Shown here: positions 10,491-22,584 of the stretch, piece by piece
Layout of the letters: each line of letters starts with the position of its first letter
How positions within the stretch are numbered: position 1 is the stretch's first letter
Assembly: GCA_027924585.1 (NCBI GenBank)
Contig: BSBM01001383.1
Location: forward strand, 1,091,001-1,155,000
Direction: 5' to 3'
DNA length: 64,000 nt
From: Larix kaempferi
Taxonomy: Eukaryota; Streptophyta; Pinopsida; Pinales; Pinaceae
Position numbers and translations under genes: made by a program
Notes under the pieces: generated by a model
Told to the model about the DNA's origin: nothing
Databases searched by the model: none
What the model saw: the letters and a program-made list of their open reading frames with translations, nothing else

Positions 10491-12523
10491 GGGGGGTTGG
10501 GCGGTGCTTGGGGAGCCGCATGCCCTTGGCGATGGGCCTCATCAACCCAGAGTTGCCGAGCTCGCTCCAAGTGTGGGCAAGCGTGTGTGTAGTGGCCGTA
10601 TACCCCGCAGATAGAACAAGGATGGTTTGTTCGCAAATTGGGGTTTTTGGCCTGCTTGGGCGGGCGATCAGGGTTTTGATTAGCGGGGGCCGCATTGGTG
10701 TTGTCGGGGGGATTAGCCGGTTGACCGGCTTGATCTGCAGGTTGGTTGTTCCCACGATTACGGCCCTTGCCGCGGTTCTGTTGGCCCTGGTTGCGTTGGT
10801 TGTTCTGGTTTTGCTGCGGATTTTGTTGGGCATAGACTTGCCCCTGGGCAGCAGGTGGGTTCTGAGGTTGCGCAGGTGCTGGAGCAGGCTGCGGTGGATG
10901 ATATGCAGGTGGATGCTGAGCAGGTGCAGCAACTTGAGGAGGTTGCTGATATGACTGCGGAGCAGGTTGTGGGTGTGCCGCAGGGGATGCCTGGGGTGGA
11001 TAATAAGCGGGTTGGGCTTGTGAAGGCGCGGGAGCTGGGGCAGCTTGCTGATGGTAGTAAGGCTGAGGTGCGACTGGGGGAGCATAAGCAGGAGTCGCAT
11101 AACCGAAGCACTATGGTGGACATGAGGGTCCATGGGAATGGTGATGGGACATGGGAGCATACGAGTTGGTTGCTCCAGACTGTGAGGTAGCCCGCGAAAG
11201 GTCGGGGCCAGAGGTAGGACGTGCAATAGAAAATGGTTGGGGATACGAAGAAACACGGCCAATGATACCGTCTGCAGCGTGGGATGCCACCGGCGCATCG
11301 TGCTGAGAGGACTCGCTACAAGGGGCGTCAGGTATAATGGTATAAAGGTAACCCGACTGGGCGTAAATGAGGTCGAACTGTTGGGCCTTAAGGATGGCCT
11401 CTTCCTCAGACTGGGGTCTTTCTGATGCCACATCCTTAGCAATAACAGGGAGAAGGGATTTGAGGAACCAATCTAGGAAGATACGGTCGTCTAGTTTGAT
11501 CTTGCATAAGCTACGGCGTCGATGCCACTCATGGATGTGGTCCGTGATATGGGTAGCCGTGTTTTGTCTGCAGGATAGGAGGATTTCAACGCCCACGTCA
11601 TAGCGGACAGGCAGCTGGAAGAACTGCAGAAAGGTCGAGGCAAGGGAAGCAAAGGTAGCATGGGTCCCATGAGGTTGCTCGATATACCACTTGGCTGCAG
11701 AGCCAGTGAAGGTGCGTTGTAAGAGACAGAGGCGAACAGAGTCATCCACTATGGAGTTAGAGGAACACCATAGGTGGAAAGACATGATATGGTTTTATGG
11801 GTCCTCACCGGCTTTGCCCTCGAACTTAGGGATGTCAGAGGGGAGTTTGGTAGGCATATGAGGCCACGTAGGGTCGTGTCGAATAGGATCGTTGGTCAAT
11901 CTGGCCAGGTCAGGTAGGTTGAGGCTAGCCATGAATGGCAAACTGGAAGAAGGATGTGACACAGTAGTGGGTTGGACCAAGTTGGGGCCAGTGCCCCCAA
12001 GTGGAGGGACAGGATTTGTGATGGTGCCCCCAAGTGGGGGAACTAAGGTGGTGGAGGATGGTCCAGCACCACCATGGGTAGTGTGAGCCACTGATGTAGT
12101 GGGGATAGGGATTCCCGCTGCGGGAATAGGTACCGTGAGGGGAACGGTAGATGGGGGCCCCATGGAGGGCATACCCAAAATAGGTGTAGTAACTGGTGTA
12201 GTGGTGGATGTGCCACCAATGGTCCCTATAACAAAAGGAGTGGAAGTCATGCCAGCCATGGGGCTAGTAGGGGCAGTGTAAATAGGGTTCTCAGACTCTT
12301 CGTCAGAATCGGAGGTAAAGTAAGGAGCGTCAATATCTGGTGACGGAGTCCTATGTCGCTGACGAGTGGAGTAAAGTGACAAGGCTCTAGATCTGTGATG
12401 AGTGGTATCAACGGATGATGATCGGAATCTATGACGTGTGGTGTCAAGAGAACCGTGCTGTGGGGGCTCGCCCCTGAGGCGCCAAGAATGTCTCGGGGAC
12501 TCAATGGTGACAGATGGTGTCAA
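10361..12523 (-). pseudogene. gag of the Tat-like element (capsid and nucleocapsid), two internal stops
   Basis: One frame runs from the ATG at 12523 to 10361. It is broken only by TAA at 11795-11797 and TAG at 11111-11113. The first 240 residues are low-complexity (Ser, Thr, Pro, Gly). Then come PSDIPKFEGKAGEDP and, across the stop, MSFHLWCSSNSIVDDS and FTGSAAKWY, the typical start of the retrotransposon gag capsid domain. A long Pro/Gln/Ala/Tyr-rich linker follows, then an Asn/Gln/Arg-rich basic stretch, then a CCHC knuckle, CSICGVYGHYTHAC (about 10577-10618). The product would package element RNA. After the knuckle the sense frame passes to the protease frame at a C9 run. Few lesions fit a young copy. 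Confidence 0.8.
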
Positions 12524-14050
12524 ATCTATGTGGGTTGAGGTGAGTATGAAAACAGCTCAAAAAATCCTAATGCAATCGAGTGTGCAGAAGGAGAGCTCAA
12601 AAACAAGGCACTCAGGCCAACAACCAACTCAAAACACCCACTGCAACAGCTGTGCTACAATAGGTGGAGTATCAACAAAGATGGTCAGAATACCAACAAG
12701 CAGCAGGTTTCCTAAAAAGAAAAAATGGTGGACTCACTAGACCAAAGGGAGGTAAAAGAGCATGCAAACACCTAACTAAAAGTATTCTGACTCAACTAAA
12801 CATATCCTCTGCAAGGTGATGAAATCCAAGTCAGACAATATGAGTAGGAAAGCCAAGTGGCTATGATATCCCCCTACCGGGAGGGACACCGGGTAGTCAA
12901 TCCTAGAAGAATGGCAACTAAGATACCCCGTTCATGACACGTCCAGAAAGGTGAATCTGCCATTTAGTCCGTTTACCGCAATACCCCTATACAGGGATAT
13001 CCCGCGAACCGCGAAAGGTAGCCCTTCGGTTACTGAATAGAGTGCGGTATTCCACTCAGGCCTCCGGAACCAGTCTCCCGACTTCAACCCTCCTAAGGGA
13101 GAGGCCCTCTGATAAACTGGTCGTGACCGTGCCAAAAAGTACTAGGGGATTTTGGTTCCCTATTTGGACAACAACTATGTCTCAAGTGAAAATAACTGAG
13201 GGGTGTTATTGGAAGCCTATCCCCCCCATCCTACCTAACTACAATGATTCTTTTGTGTTCCCCAAGTGGGGTTAGAATGTTGGTTTAGTTAGGTACTTTT
13301 TAAGGCTCACTTGAATTATGTGACAGAGTGTGTGCTCGTGAGGTTATGAACCCAAAATAGAAGTGCCACAAGGGGGACAACTTCTAACTATCAATAATGC
13401 TGAAATTGAAACTTTAACTTGCAAAATTTTCTGAATTAAAAATAATGAAATTTTAAAAAGATTCTGTAAAGGGAACAGAAATTATGTTGCAGAAAGGCTG
13501 TAAGGAAGTGAGCTGCAGGTAGGACAGGGGGCTGTTCAGATGCAGAAAATATTGCAGCAAAAGGGGCTGGGCTCAAAACAGGAAAAATGCAGAAATCAGA
13601 CCGCGGGTCTGTGGTGAAGCAAAACAGGCAGACCGCGGGTTTGAGGGAAACAGACGCGGTCAGGTCGCGGCTTTCGGGCCAACAGAAGCAGTCGGGACGC
13701 AGGAAATAGGGAAAAAGACGTAATCGGGTCGCGGCAAAAAAGGCTAACAGACGCAGTCGGGACGCGGGAAAGAGGCTGAAAGCCACAGTCAGGACGCGAG
13801 AAAATGGCCCACAGGCGCAGTTAGATCGCAGCAAACAGGCTGATTAGCCATGGTTGGATCGCAGGTAACAGACTTGAATCCGCCGGCAGGGCGTCGGAAA
13901 CCGTCTAAGAGCCGCGGTCGGGTCGCAGGTAAAGGCCTGAAAGACGCGGTCGGGACGCGACTGCAGAGGAAAAAAGCGCGGTGTGCGGCAGCCGAAAGGG
14001 ACAGCCGAAAAGAAAAAAATTTAAACATGAAACCAGAAATTCAAAATCTA
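12524..14050 (-). other. 5' leader of the Tat-like element
   Basis: About 1.5 kb between primer-binding site and gag without a credible ORF. It contains a GC-rich minisatellite (13590-13960), and a segment at 12860-13290 with repeated cggg/ccccct motifs but no domain. Long leaders are common in this lineage and probably hold packaging signals (inference). Confidence 0.6.
13590..13960. repeat. Degenerate GC-rich minisatellite in the leader
   Basis: Variants of gcggtcgggacgcgg recur about every 35-45 bp (for example near 13660, 13690, 13720, 13755, 13785, 13815, 13850, 13915 and 13945), separated by A-rich spacers such as aaacaggc. Composition is far more GC-rich than the flanks. Confidence 0.7.
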
Positions 14051-14062
14051 GTGGAGTCGCCA
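14051..14062 (-). promoter_or_regulatory. Primer-binding site of the Tat-like element
   Basis: The minus strand reads TGGCGACTCCAC four bases after the 5' LTR. The plus strand therefore reads gtggagtcgCCA, like the 3' end of a tRNA including CCA. The tRNA species, possibly an Arg isoacceptor as reported for some Tat elements, is not established here. Confidence 0.75.
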
Positions 14063-14066
14063 AAAC

Positions 14067-14796
14067 TGTAGCTAGGGTTTTACCCCTAGCTTGTGCAAAT
14101 GAGCACCTACTAAGGAGAATGGACTCCTTAGTAGCAGTTCAGTAAATGTAAATAATTAAGCTTAAAACATAAATATAAAAACTACTCTAACATGCATGAA
14201 ATATAAACAACAAATTTAAATAATGGTTTTTTGGTATTGATATTACCTCCAATGTGGAGGTTGATGAAGCTCCTTGCAATGTCCAAGAGGGTTGCTCCAA
14301 GCTCCAATATGCTCCTTCTCTTTCTCCAATGGTGGGAATGGGCCAAAAATGGCTCTCAAGGTGAAAGTAGTTCAATGGTGAACTAGGGTTTCGAGAGAGA
14401 TTTTGGCAGAGTAAGGGTGCTTATGATTGTGGATATGGAATAAAGGATCTCCATCACCTATTTATAGTTTTTTGGTGGTGGAGTGTTGACCCATGGTTTT
14501 GGGAAACACATGGTTTTGGGCAGCTGTATAGGGTTTTTTTTTCTCCTTTTCCTCATTATTTTATATTTTTTATTCCCTTTTTAGGGGATTTTTGCTATTT
14601 TTGAGGAATTTTGGATATTTTTGGAGGAAAAAAAGGGGTTTTTTAGCATTTTTTAGGCTATTTGGAGGGTTTTGTGGCCTTTTGGAGGCTTTTAAATGGG
14701 ATTTTTTGGGATTTTAAGGGAAATATGGTAGGAAAATGGACAAATGAGCCATATAATGTGGTAGATGAGGTAGTGAGCACTTTTTGGGTGTTAACA
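14067..14796 (-). repeat. 5' LTR of the Tat-like element
   Basis: 730 bp with TG...CA termini, the partner of 4638-5387. The T-rich half near 14540-14650 and the ggccttttggagg unit match. A 17-bp duplication (catggttttggg repeated) near 14490-14515 is unique to this copy. The promoter of the element would lie here on the minus strand. Confidence 0.95.
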
Positions 14797-14801
14797 ACAG
14801 C

Positions 14802-16637
14802 TCCAAGGAGGTAGTAGCCTTCTGAGACCTCTATTCAACCCTTTGCTTTAATTCTGCACCAAGTACTTGCATTTGAGTGAAGAAAGGGAGTGCGCAGCCC
14901 TTGGTTTAGCTTATATTTTTGAAATAGGTAAATATAATCCATTGAAGTGTAAATAGGATTAAGAAGGGTGCAGCCTTGATCTTAATCCTTTGATATATGC
15001 ATAATATGCCTATACTTAGGCAGTGTTTGGTGAAGAAGCGTGTATTCCAAACCCCATTTATCTTGGTAATAAGTGGGATGTGTGCAGTTCTAAACTTGTC
15101 ATTAAATAGGTTAAGTATATTAAGTGTATGCTTGGTGGAGGAAGGGCATAGCCCTAACAACTTTATATCATATCAATATAGCAATGAACACATATACATG
15201 CTTGGTGAGTTGTGAATATTAGAGCCAGAATACTCTATGTATATTGATACTCTATCCTAGTGGATTCGTTGCCCAGCTCAGGGGTGACCTCTCGGCGGAA
15301 AAACATATACCGGATAGAGAGTTAGAATGGCTGGGGGGAACATTGCAGTCAAGCCTTTAGTCGCATATGTATACTTGGTTCAAATAAGTATTATTGACAT
15401 GACATCATTATTACATTATTACCAAGTTATATAAAAGAAGATTATTATTGTGATGATTTAAATAATTTGATATAAATCCTGAAATGACCTTTCGGTTTAT
15501 TTAAGATCACTTCTTATATTCATTTGATTTATTGGTACTTAATCTCATAAATGCATGATCATAATGAGTGATTGGATTGAATATTTAATTAAGCATTTGA
15601 GTAAAGTAAACTTGATATTATCCTAATATTCATCGAGTTTTTGTTGAGATATAATTATGCACGTGTAGAGTTCCATAGAATCCTCTCAAAGGTCTTCTAG
15701 AATATGATACGTATCATTAAACATTATTTTAATGTTGAAAGGGATTAACTCTTCAATAATCTACTTTTATTATGATGAGATCAAGGATTCGGAATAAAGG
15801 TGTGAATAGTCCTTTGTTTATATATGTTTATTTATGAACCTTTGATTCCATGTACTTAGTAAGAGTTGTTGGAATACTTACCCTGATAAATAGTTGAAGA
15901 CATGAATGAGTCCTTAATTATAACAAAGCATTCATGGATTCCAATATTTATAGCATCTTGATGTTATAATCTCCATTGATTAAAAGGTATCATATCATAA
16001 GTATCTAATTTTGAGTAGGACCTATACCTTTGAAAGGACCTATACCTTTGAAAGGAGGAAGATGATTAGAGAATAATTAGGGTAGCATTGTTTTAAAATA
16101 TTACCTTGTTATTTGATTTTGCTTTTACATAATTGTTGTAGTAAAAGTTATCGCATCTAATAAATCAATAATTATTATGCATTTCACTTTGTAAAAATGA
16201 TAAGATAGGTTGAGATAATATAACTCATCAAGTATTAGCAAGATCGTTAAATGTATAAATAAATTTAAATTATGAACAAGATGGTATTTCATTATTGCTA
16301 CATGGTTATTGATTCATAATGAAAGAAAAAGATATGAAAGATTAATGGTCAACATTAATATTAAATGTTATGATGTGACTTCAACTTGTATAGGGTAAGC
16401 TATTATATTTTAAGATCTACTTGAAAAGATCTTATTTTATTTTGTTATCATGGTTTTTATAGAGTTATTGATATGATTTTATACCTAGATGTCTGATTGT
16501 TATGAATGTATTTGACTATTATGACTTGGTGATCAATAGAACTAATATTATTGCTCGTTGATTGATAATTAAGGGGAAAAAAATTATACTCCATTTCCTC
16601 AAAATAGAAATGAGGAATTTGGGTACATTACATATCC
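14802..16637. other. No gene seen; AT-rich flank
   Basis: Continues the sequence interrupted at 4637. Open frames (14997-15215 and its antisense) show no domain. The only structure I see is an 18-bp direct tandem repeat, acctatacctttgaaagg, at 16020-16055. Confidence 0.45.
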
Positions 16638-16830
16638 ACTAGGTCCACTTCACCTCATTATCATTGTCGGATTGTTTTCCAAATGGGGGATCAACTTTAC
16701 AGAGTGTCATCCTATATCTAAGGATAGCCACAAGTACATCATTGTATCCATTGACTATCTTATGAAGTGGGAAAAAGCTATGCCAAACTTCAACAACAAG
16801 GCAACCGCAACTACTCACTTCTTCTGAGAA
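16638..16830 (+). pseudogene. Ty3/gypsy integrase-core fragment, copy A
   Basis: Reading along the plus strand gives KWGINFTECHP and then HKYIIVSIDYLMKW and KAMPNFN, the integrase catalytic-core entry of Ty3/gypsy elements (usually KWGID...VDYFTKW). The usual Asp after GI is Asn here. Only about 60 residues survive and nothing resembling the rest of pol follows. The same fragment recurs at 36985-37180. Confidence 0.6.
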
Positions 16831-19800
16831 TTGTTTGCACCATTAGATTTGTTTTCACAAGTACTTTCACATTGTTGCATCAATTTCATGTGTGTATGTG
16901 TTTCATTTGAGACCCATTTTTCTCGTCATTTCAACCAAGCCCATTACCAACCTCTTCAAGTATGCTTTTTCAAAATGACATATAGACATCATATAACCCT
17001 TTTGTCTATGTTGCATTTTCCTTGTTTGATCCACCACAAATGGTCCCATAAACTCCCCCCCACCTTGAAAAGTAACCTCACTCATTCAAGTTGCATTAAT
17101 CTCTTTCCTGATAGTAGTACTCCACCTCCATTGATCAGCATGGTTTAGTAGCCCATTATATGTTGGAAACCATGCCACTTCATCCCTCCTCAGTATTGCA
17201 AATTCATATAGCATGCATCATATATGAACCCTCATGCTCCCATCTCATCATTTTGGTTGCCTATTTTCATTGGAATCCTAAGTGACTCACAATGTTCTTT
17301 ATGGTTTAATATTATGCCAAATACTTTGCACATTCCATTGGCCTCTTGTCTCATTCATGACCCATAAGCGATATATATTTTACGCTATCATTTATTTTCC
17401 CATCAAGAAGACCTACCCCTAGTTGCTTCCATTTTGCATTAATCTTTCCACACATGTAGGTCAAAACTACTTGGTCATATTTTTTTGGGTACCCACCTCC
17501 TTGCTTGTAATGTGTCTAGATTATTTTATTCTTTGTAAGAGACAACCATATTCTTTTATTCCTAGTAAAAGACTATACAATATTAACAAAATATTCAAGA
17601 AACCAAAAATGGGGGAAGTATCACTTCCTATATTGTTTCAACTTTATCAATTATCTATTTTCCAAGCATTTTGTATTGACTCACCAATGTCCATCTAGAA
17701 CAAAGTCTATTTTTCCATTGCATCCTACTCACCCAATTCAAATATGGTCCATGATATTTACACCTACCATATGTTTTACTTTTCATTTTGGTCCATGAAC
17801 CTCCTCATGCCCTAAGGTTTCCTTCATTGGCATGGACTCTAGTACACCTTCTACATAAGTCATCATTCAAATCTTTGCAACTTGGAACATGATTTGGATT
17901 GGTTAGTTTGTTTTATGGTCGTTGTTCATGTCAATTATCATTCGTGCTTCATTCAATGGAAGTCTTGAGTCTCCTACTCATTGGCCAACTTCTCCACATT
18001 TCTCAAAGTTTCGGTTTTTTACATTGTTTACTTGGTGATTCCTTTAGCTTCTGTTGGTTTATAAGAATTCCTAAATCCCATTTTCCTTCAAAATTTCATC
18101 ATTGACATCATATCATTTATTTTTTCGGGGGTATTTTAGAGGCTTTTCATACCTTGGTCCCCATATACGTCATCAATGGCCATCCTTAGATTTGTAAGAC
18201 TTGTGATCATTTCTCTTTGACTTGATCATCCTTCCCATGCTTGATGGAAATTCATTATTGCATCAATCTTGAGGTTCATACACTTTGGTGGTTGTTTTTC
18301 TTAGATTCTTTTGAAGACCCCCATGTACAAGCATGGATGTTAGTTTCAAGACCTCAAGTGTGATCCAACCTTCATGTGAACCCCTACATGTTCCAACACC
18401 ACACATTTTTGGATTATGTTTTGTTGTGGTTCTTTGCTCCCCTAGCTGTCATTGTCACCCCACAAGATCATCAATTGATTACACTCTTTCCTAGTAATTG
18501 AAGCTATCTTAATCCATGTAGAATGTGATGTTCATATCTAGCCCCAATTTCCCATTTATACTACGGTAACTTGCTTCGACATCTTCATGAACATGGAGAT
18601 GCTTGCCTCATTTGTAAAATATATTATATCTATAGCTATCACCTTGTCTTTGGTTGTCTTGAAAGTGGCCTTGATTGCTTAACCTTGGGAAATCCCCCCT
18701 CCTTCACCATCTCACCCTTCTCTCTTTGGATTTTTTCTACAAATAATCATTTCTAGGAAAGAAACACATGATATATTTCATCCATATGAGATGCTCCTAA
18801 CATCACACATCTGGGGCTAACTATTATCAGCTTAATTTTTCTCACCCATGACATTTGGGTGACCATACTAGAAACACCATCAATTCATATATAAGTTACA
18901 TAATGCATAATATTAACGAACAATACATGCCTATTTGTATCCATTTAAGTAGGGATAAGTTCTTAGTTCACTACTTTGAGATTAGCGTGAATTTCTCATG
19001 TATTACCACTCAAGTCACTTTGAAAATTTTCCAAGATCCATGCAATTCTATGAGGCCAAAAAAGTCAATTTTCCACAATGCATTAAATACACTCATGCTT
19101 ACTAATTGGCTCATGGTTAAGTTCTTACCAAAGAGAAACTCTCTCCATGCCTACTTCAGTCATTAGATTGCCTTAAATGTTCATCTAACATGTGGAATCT
19201 AGGTCATGGACGAAGTGAAGTCACATTTGAACAAGGTGTCCCCATTTACTTATAAAAGGGAGCCATTGGTTTCCATTAAGGAGGAATCCATTGCAAAGTT
19301 ATGTTAAAGGAATGAGATCATAGACCACAACTATTGCTCTCTCATTTCTTCCATTCTTGCCAACTTTTTTGGCTTGTTTGCATTTCATCAAAAGAGCATG
19401 CTACCTACATTCACCAGAGTTAGATGTGAGCATTAAGGAGGAAAGGAACCCTCCGCACAAAGAGAGCTTTGGAACGCATATACTCTCAAGGTGATATTTG
19501 GTGTTTATTGCCTTTCTACTCTATATTAATGGGAATATTGTTACTCCTCCAAGGATTTTGGAATTTGAATGATCTTTGGTTATTAAATTCATAGTTTAAT
19601 GATGTTCATGCTATCCTTTTGCTCATAGGTTGTTACATTTACTCTTGTGTCGTGCTTATCCCTCGCTCTTTTTTTTTGTGAGCTTATTGATTCGTTAATA
19701 TAGTAATTTTGTTCATCATTACAACAAAAACCCAAAAATTGAAAAACCAATTAAATAGAGAATATCATATTTTGTTCTTTTCTTTTTTTTCTTCAAAATA

Positions 19801-20656
19801 TTTGAAGATTATCTCTCGCTTGAGCATAAATGTGTTTCCACCTTTCATTTGTTTCAAAAATATTATGGACTATGCCTTGTAGGGGGCAAGAACCTCAAAG
19901 AATTCCATATATGTTTTTATTGTTGAAAAGTGTTGCAATGATAAACAACAAATCTGATATGGAAATTGAAAATAAAATCCATAGATACTCTTTTCTATAT
20001 ATCAAACAATAAAATATGGAAAGTAAATTCAAAGCACGGAAAAATGATGACTCATTTCAGAGCTCGTCTGTTGCTGTTTCGTGTTAATTTAGAATTTATG
20101 TCATAATTGTGTATAAAATAACTCTATATTTTGCATATATATATGTAATTAACTTTTTATTTAGTTAAAATATACAAATTGTGAAATGTGCCAGAATTGT
20201 GTTGGTGAAATATCACGATCTTTGAAAAAAATAAAAAAATAACACGATGTTTGAATGTAGAAAATAACAGCCCATGAAAATGAGTAGGAAGAACGATGGT
20301 CAATGCGAACTTTAGATTTTATAATCACATTGATCTTTTAATTGTGATTTAACGACTTCTGGTCAAACTGAATTTTAAGATATTTTAATTATTATTTTTC
20401 AATATTAGCTTAAAAATGTTTAGTTTAATTAATTAATTTTTTATTTTATTTTAAAGATATTTAAAATAAATAAATAATTGTTTTTAAGTGGAAATAGGTA
20501 TAATTATTGGACTAGTGTAAATATTTTAATTTTAGAATCATATATATTAGGTATAGAAATTGTATAATCTGGGTATTATGGGGGCATTTAAGGGTGTTAA
20601 ATTTGTTTATAATTTCAAAAAACAAAAATTGAAAATTTCCAAATTTAGATTTTACC

Positions 20657-21151
20657 AAATGTTTTTTTACTGGATTCCACCAAAACTTATTAGAAAATCC
20701 AAAACATAAAATAAGTAAACTATTCCATAATTATTTATTGTATCTAAATGTTTTTTTACTGGATTTCACCAAAATTCATTAGAAAATCCAAAACATAAAA
20801 TAAGTAGACTATTCCATAATTATTTATTGTATCTAAAGCAACAAAATGTTTTTAATGCATTATTAGAAATGTTATCCACTTAACAAAATACAATAGTTAA
20901 AATTTACACAAAAATATAAATAATATAAATATAATATTTATATACAAATAAAGTTTTTATTTATTTAGAATTGATGATGATGATTGTTGTCTATTGAGAC
21001 AAACCTAATAATGCAATCCACTTAACAAAATACAATAGTTAAAATTTACACAAAAATATAAATAATATAAATATAATATTTAGATAGAAATAAAGTTTTT
21101 ATTTTATTTTATTTACAATTGATGATGACGATTGTTGTCTATTGAGACAAA
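20657..21151. repeat. Two AT-rich tandem duplications
   Basis: An 89-bp unit starting aaatgtttttttactgga occurs at 20657 and 20746. A 142-bp unit containing atccacttaacaaaatacaa occurs at 20874 and 21016, ending in gttgtctattgagacaaac. A diverged third relative of the latter lies near 21600-21735. Confidence 0.8.
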
Positions 21152-22199
21152 CTTTGGTATGTCATACCTTAAAAAGGTAAAGAGTTGCTTGGTTTTCTTC
21201 AAAATTATATTTCTATGCTTGAAAAACTTTAAGATAAGTATTTACCTTTAAAAAGTAAGGAGTTACTTGGTTTTCTTTAACATTATATTTTTATATTTAA
21301 AAAGCTTTAAGTGAAGCATTCCTAAATCATCATAATCGTTATTAGTTAAAAATTTAGGAAACTTGAGATTGTAACAAATATTTCTAAATTGCGTTTAAAG
21401 TTGAGTTGGAAGAATGATGATCAATGCAAACTTTGGATTTTATAAAATTGATCTTTTAATTGTGATTTAACTACTTATTATGTTTCAATATTAGTTTAGT
21501 TTAATTAATTTGGTTTAAAATAAAAATAATTGTCTTTAAGTGGAAATAGGTATAATTATTTATTGTATCTAAAGTAACAAAATGCTTTCAAAAATGTTGT
21601 CCATTTAAAAAATTACAATAGTCCAAATTTACACAAAATATAAATATTATCAATATAATATTTATATAGAAATAAATGTTTTTTTTTTCTTTTATATTTA
21701 CAATTGATGATGATGGTTGTCTATTGAGACAAATTTTGGTCTATCCTACCTTAAAAAGGTAAGGAGTTACTTGTCTTTATTTAAAATTATATTTCTATGT
21801 TCCAAAAGCTTTAAGAGAAGCATTCACCTTAAAAATGTAAGGAGTTACTTGGTTTTTTTTTAAACTATATTTCTATGCTAAAAAAGCTTTAAAATAAGCA
21901 TTCCTAAATCATCATAGTTGTGATTAGTTAAAAGTTTAGGATTGTAACAAATATTTCTAAATTGCTCACTAATTATTTCTAAAACATTTGATGAGAAAGT
22001 GTTTTTCATCTTCAACCCTCTTCGTGTTGCAAAGACTCCCTTCTTATTTTAGCTATGTTGATTATATAGATATATTTTTATCTTCTACAAATTATATCTA
22101 AATCTATCTCTTTTTAAGAAATTTGATATCTCCATACTTCAAATTCGAAATTAAAACAAATATTATTATTCAATTTTAATAAAAATATAGTCATCTTAC

Positions 22200-22306
22200 T
22201 CCTTCTCTATATTGACAATATAGTTCTTATGGAAAGGTGTCCCTTTGATCTTGATAAGCAATTAGGAATTGTGAAATATGTATGCTCTAAGATGGGTATG
22301 ACTGTT
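22200..22306 (+). pseudogene. Old non-LTR RT element, left part (split by LINE-1)
   Basis: The plus strand reads LYIDNIVLMERCPFDLDKQ and then KYVCSKMGMT, an RT palm motif (YIDN for YADD) plus following helix. At 22306 LINE-1 interrupts it. The 15-bp target duplication joins it to 29014, where NTNKKKVMIIKSK continues in the expected place. This dates the older element before LINE-1. Confidence 0.6.
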
Positions 22307-22584
22307 TTTTTTTAACAGAAACAGGGAAATAGAGTGTATTTATAAATGCTGTGCACAACTATTCATTACATGCATTCAGTAGGATTTTTAACAGAAGAGG
22401 AAATTTCTGAAAAGATTGTAACTATGATTTCTAGTAGCATGGCTTTAAAAGCTCTGAACTTTGTCTTTCTAAAACTGTTCAAAATGGTGCTGGGATAAAC
22501 CTTGATAAACTGTCTGTTGAGTATAATGCATAAATACATTGGCAAAATAGATACAAAATTTTGAAACCTGAGCTAGACTGGAAT

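Larger units (their letters stand above)
4638..14796 (-). mobile_element. Complete non-autonomous Ty3/gypsy (Tat-like) LTR retrotransposon
   Basis: Both LTRs are present (14067-14796 is the 5' LTR and 4638-5387 the 3' LTR on the minus strand). They are flanked by an exact 5-bp target duplication, ACAGC at 4633-4637 and 14797-14801. A primer-binding site follows the 5' LTR and a purine tract precedes the 3' LTR. The interior encodes gag, an aspartic protease of the DEGAST type and a second zinc-knuckle segment. Pol homology stops just after the beginning of the RT region (around 8100), with no RT core, RNase H or integrase. The remaining 2.6 kb is non-coding with tandem arrays. By eye the LTRs differ by only about half a dozen substitutions plus repeat-number indels, so the insertion is young. 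Transposition would need enzymes from a full-length relative. Assignment to the Tat/OTA lineage rests on the protease and RT-entry motifs and is inference. Confidence 0.88.
16638..21400 (+). repeat. Duplicated block A (partner of 36985-42216)
   Basis: Block A and block B share the same order of landmarks at roughly 80-90 per cent identity by eye. The landmarks are the integrase fragment, the stretch with catcttcatgaacatgg (A 18578, B 38881), ataatcattt near 18740/39045, and gaagaacgatggtcaatgcg (A 20290, B 40550). Offset is about 20.3 kb. A has about 1.07 kb (17150-18225) missing from B. No functional gene is seen; plus-strand ORFs such as 16831-17148 and 18855-19166 have no domains and are not conserved as frames in B. 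It could be a segmental duplication or two copies of one decayed element. Confidence 0.7.

Noticed and set aside
10508-11190. Plus-strand ORFs in the GC-rich part of the Tat-like element
   Set aside because: Antisense to the Pro/Gln-rich gag region and low-complexity; gag on the minus strand has clear motifs.
9529-11442. 637-residue minus-strand ORF taken as a single protein
   Set aside because: Only its last 320 residues (linker and protease) are meaningful; the first half overlaps gag in another frame and is His/Pro/Leu-rich shadow.
18855-19166. 103-residue plus-strand ORF in block A
   Set aside because: No domain and the frame is not kept in block B, where the sequence is otherwise conserved.
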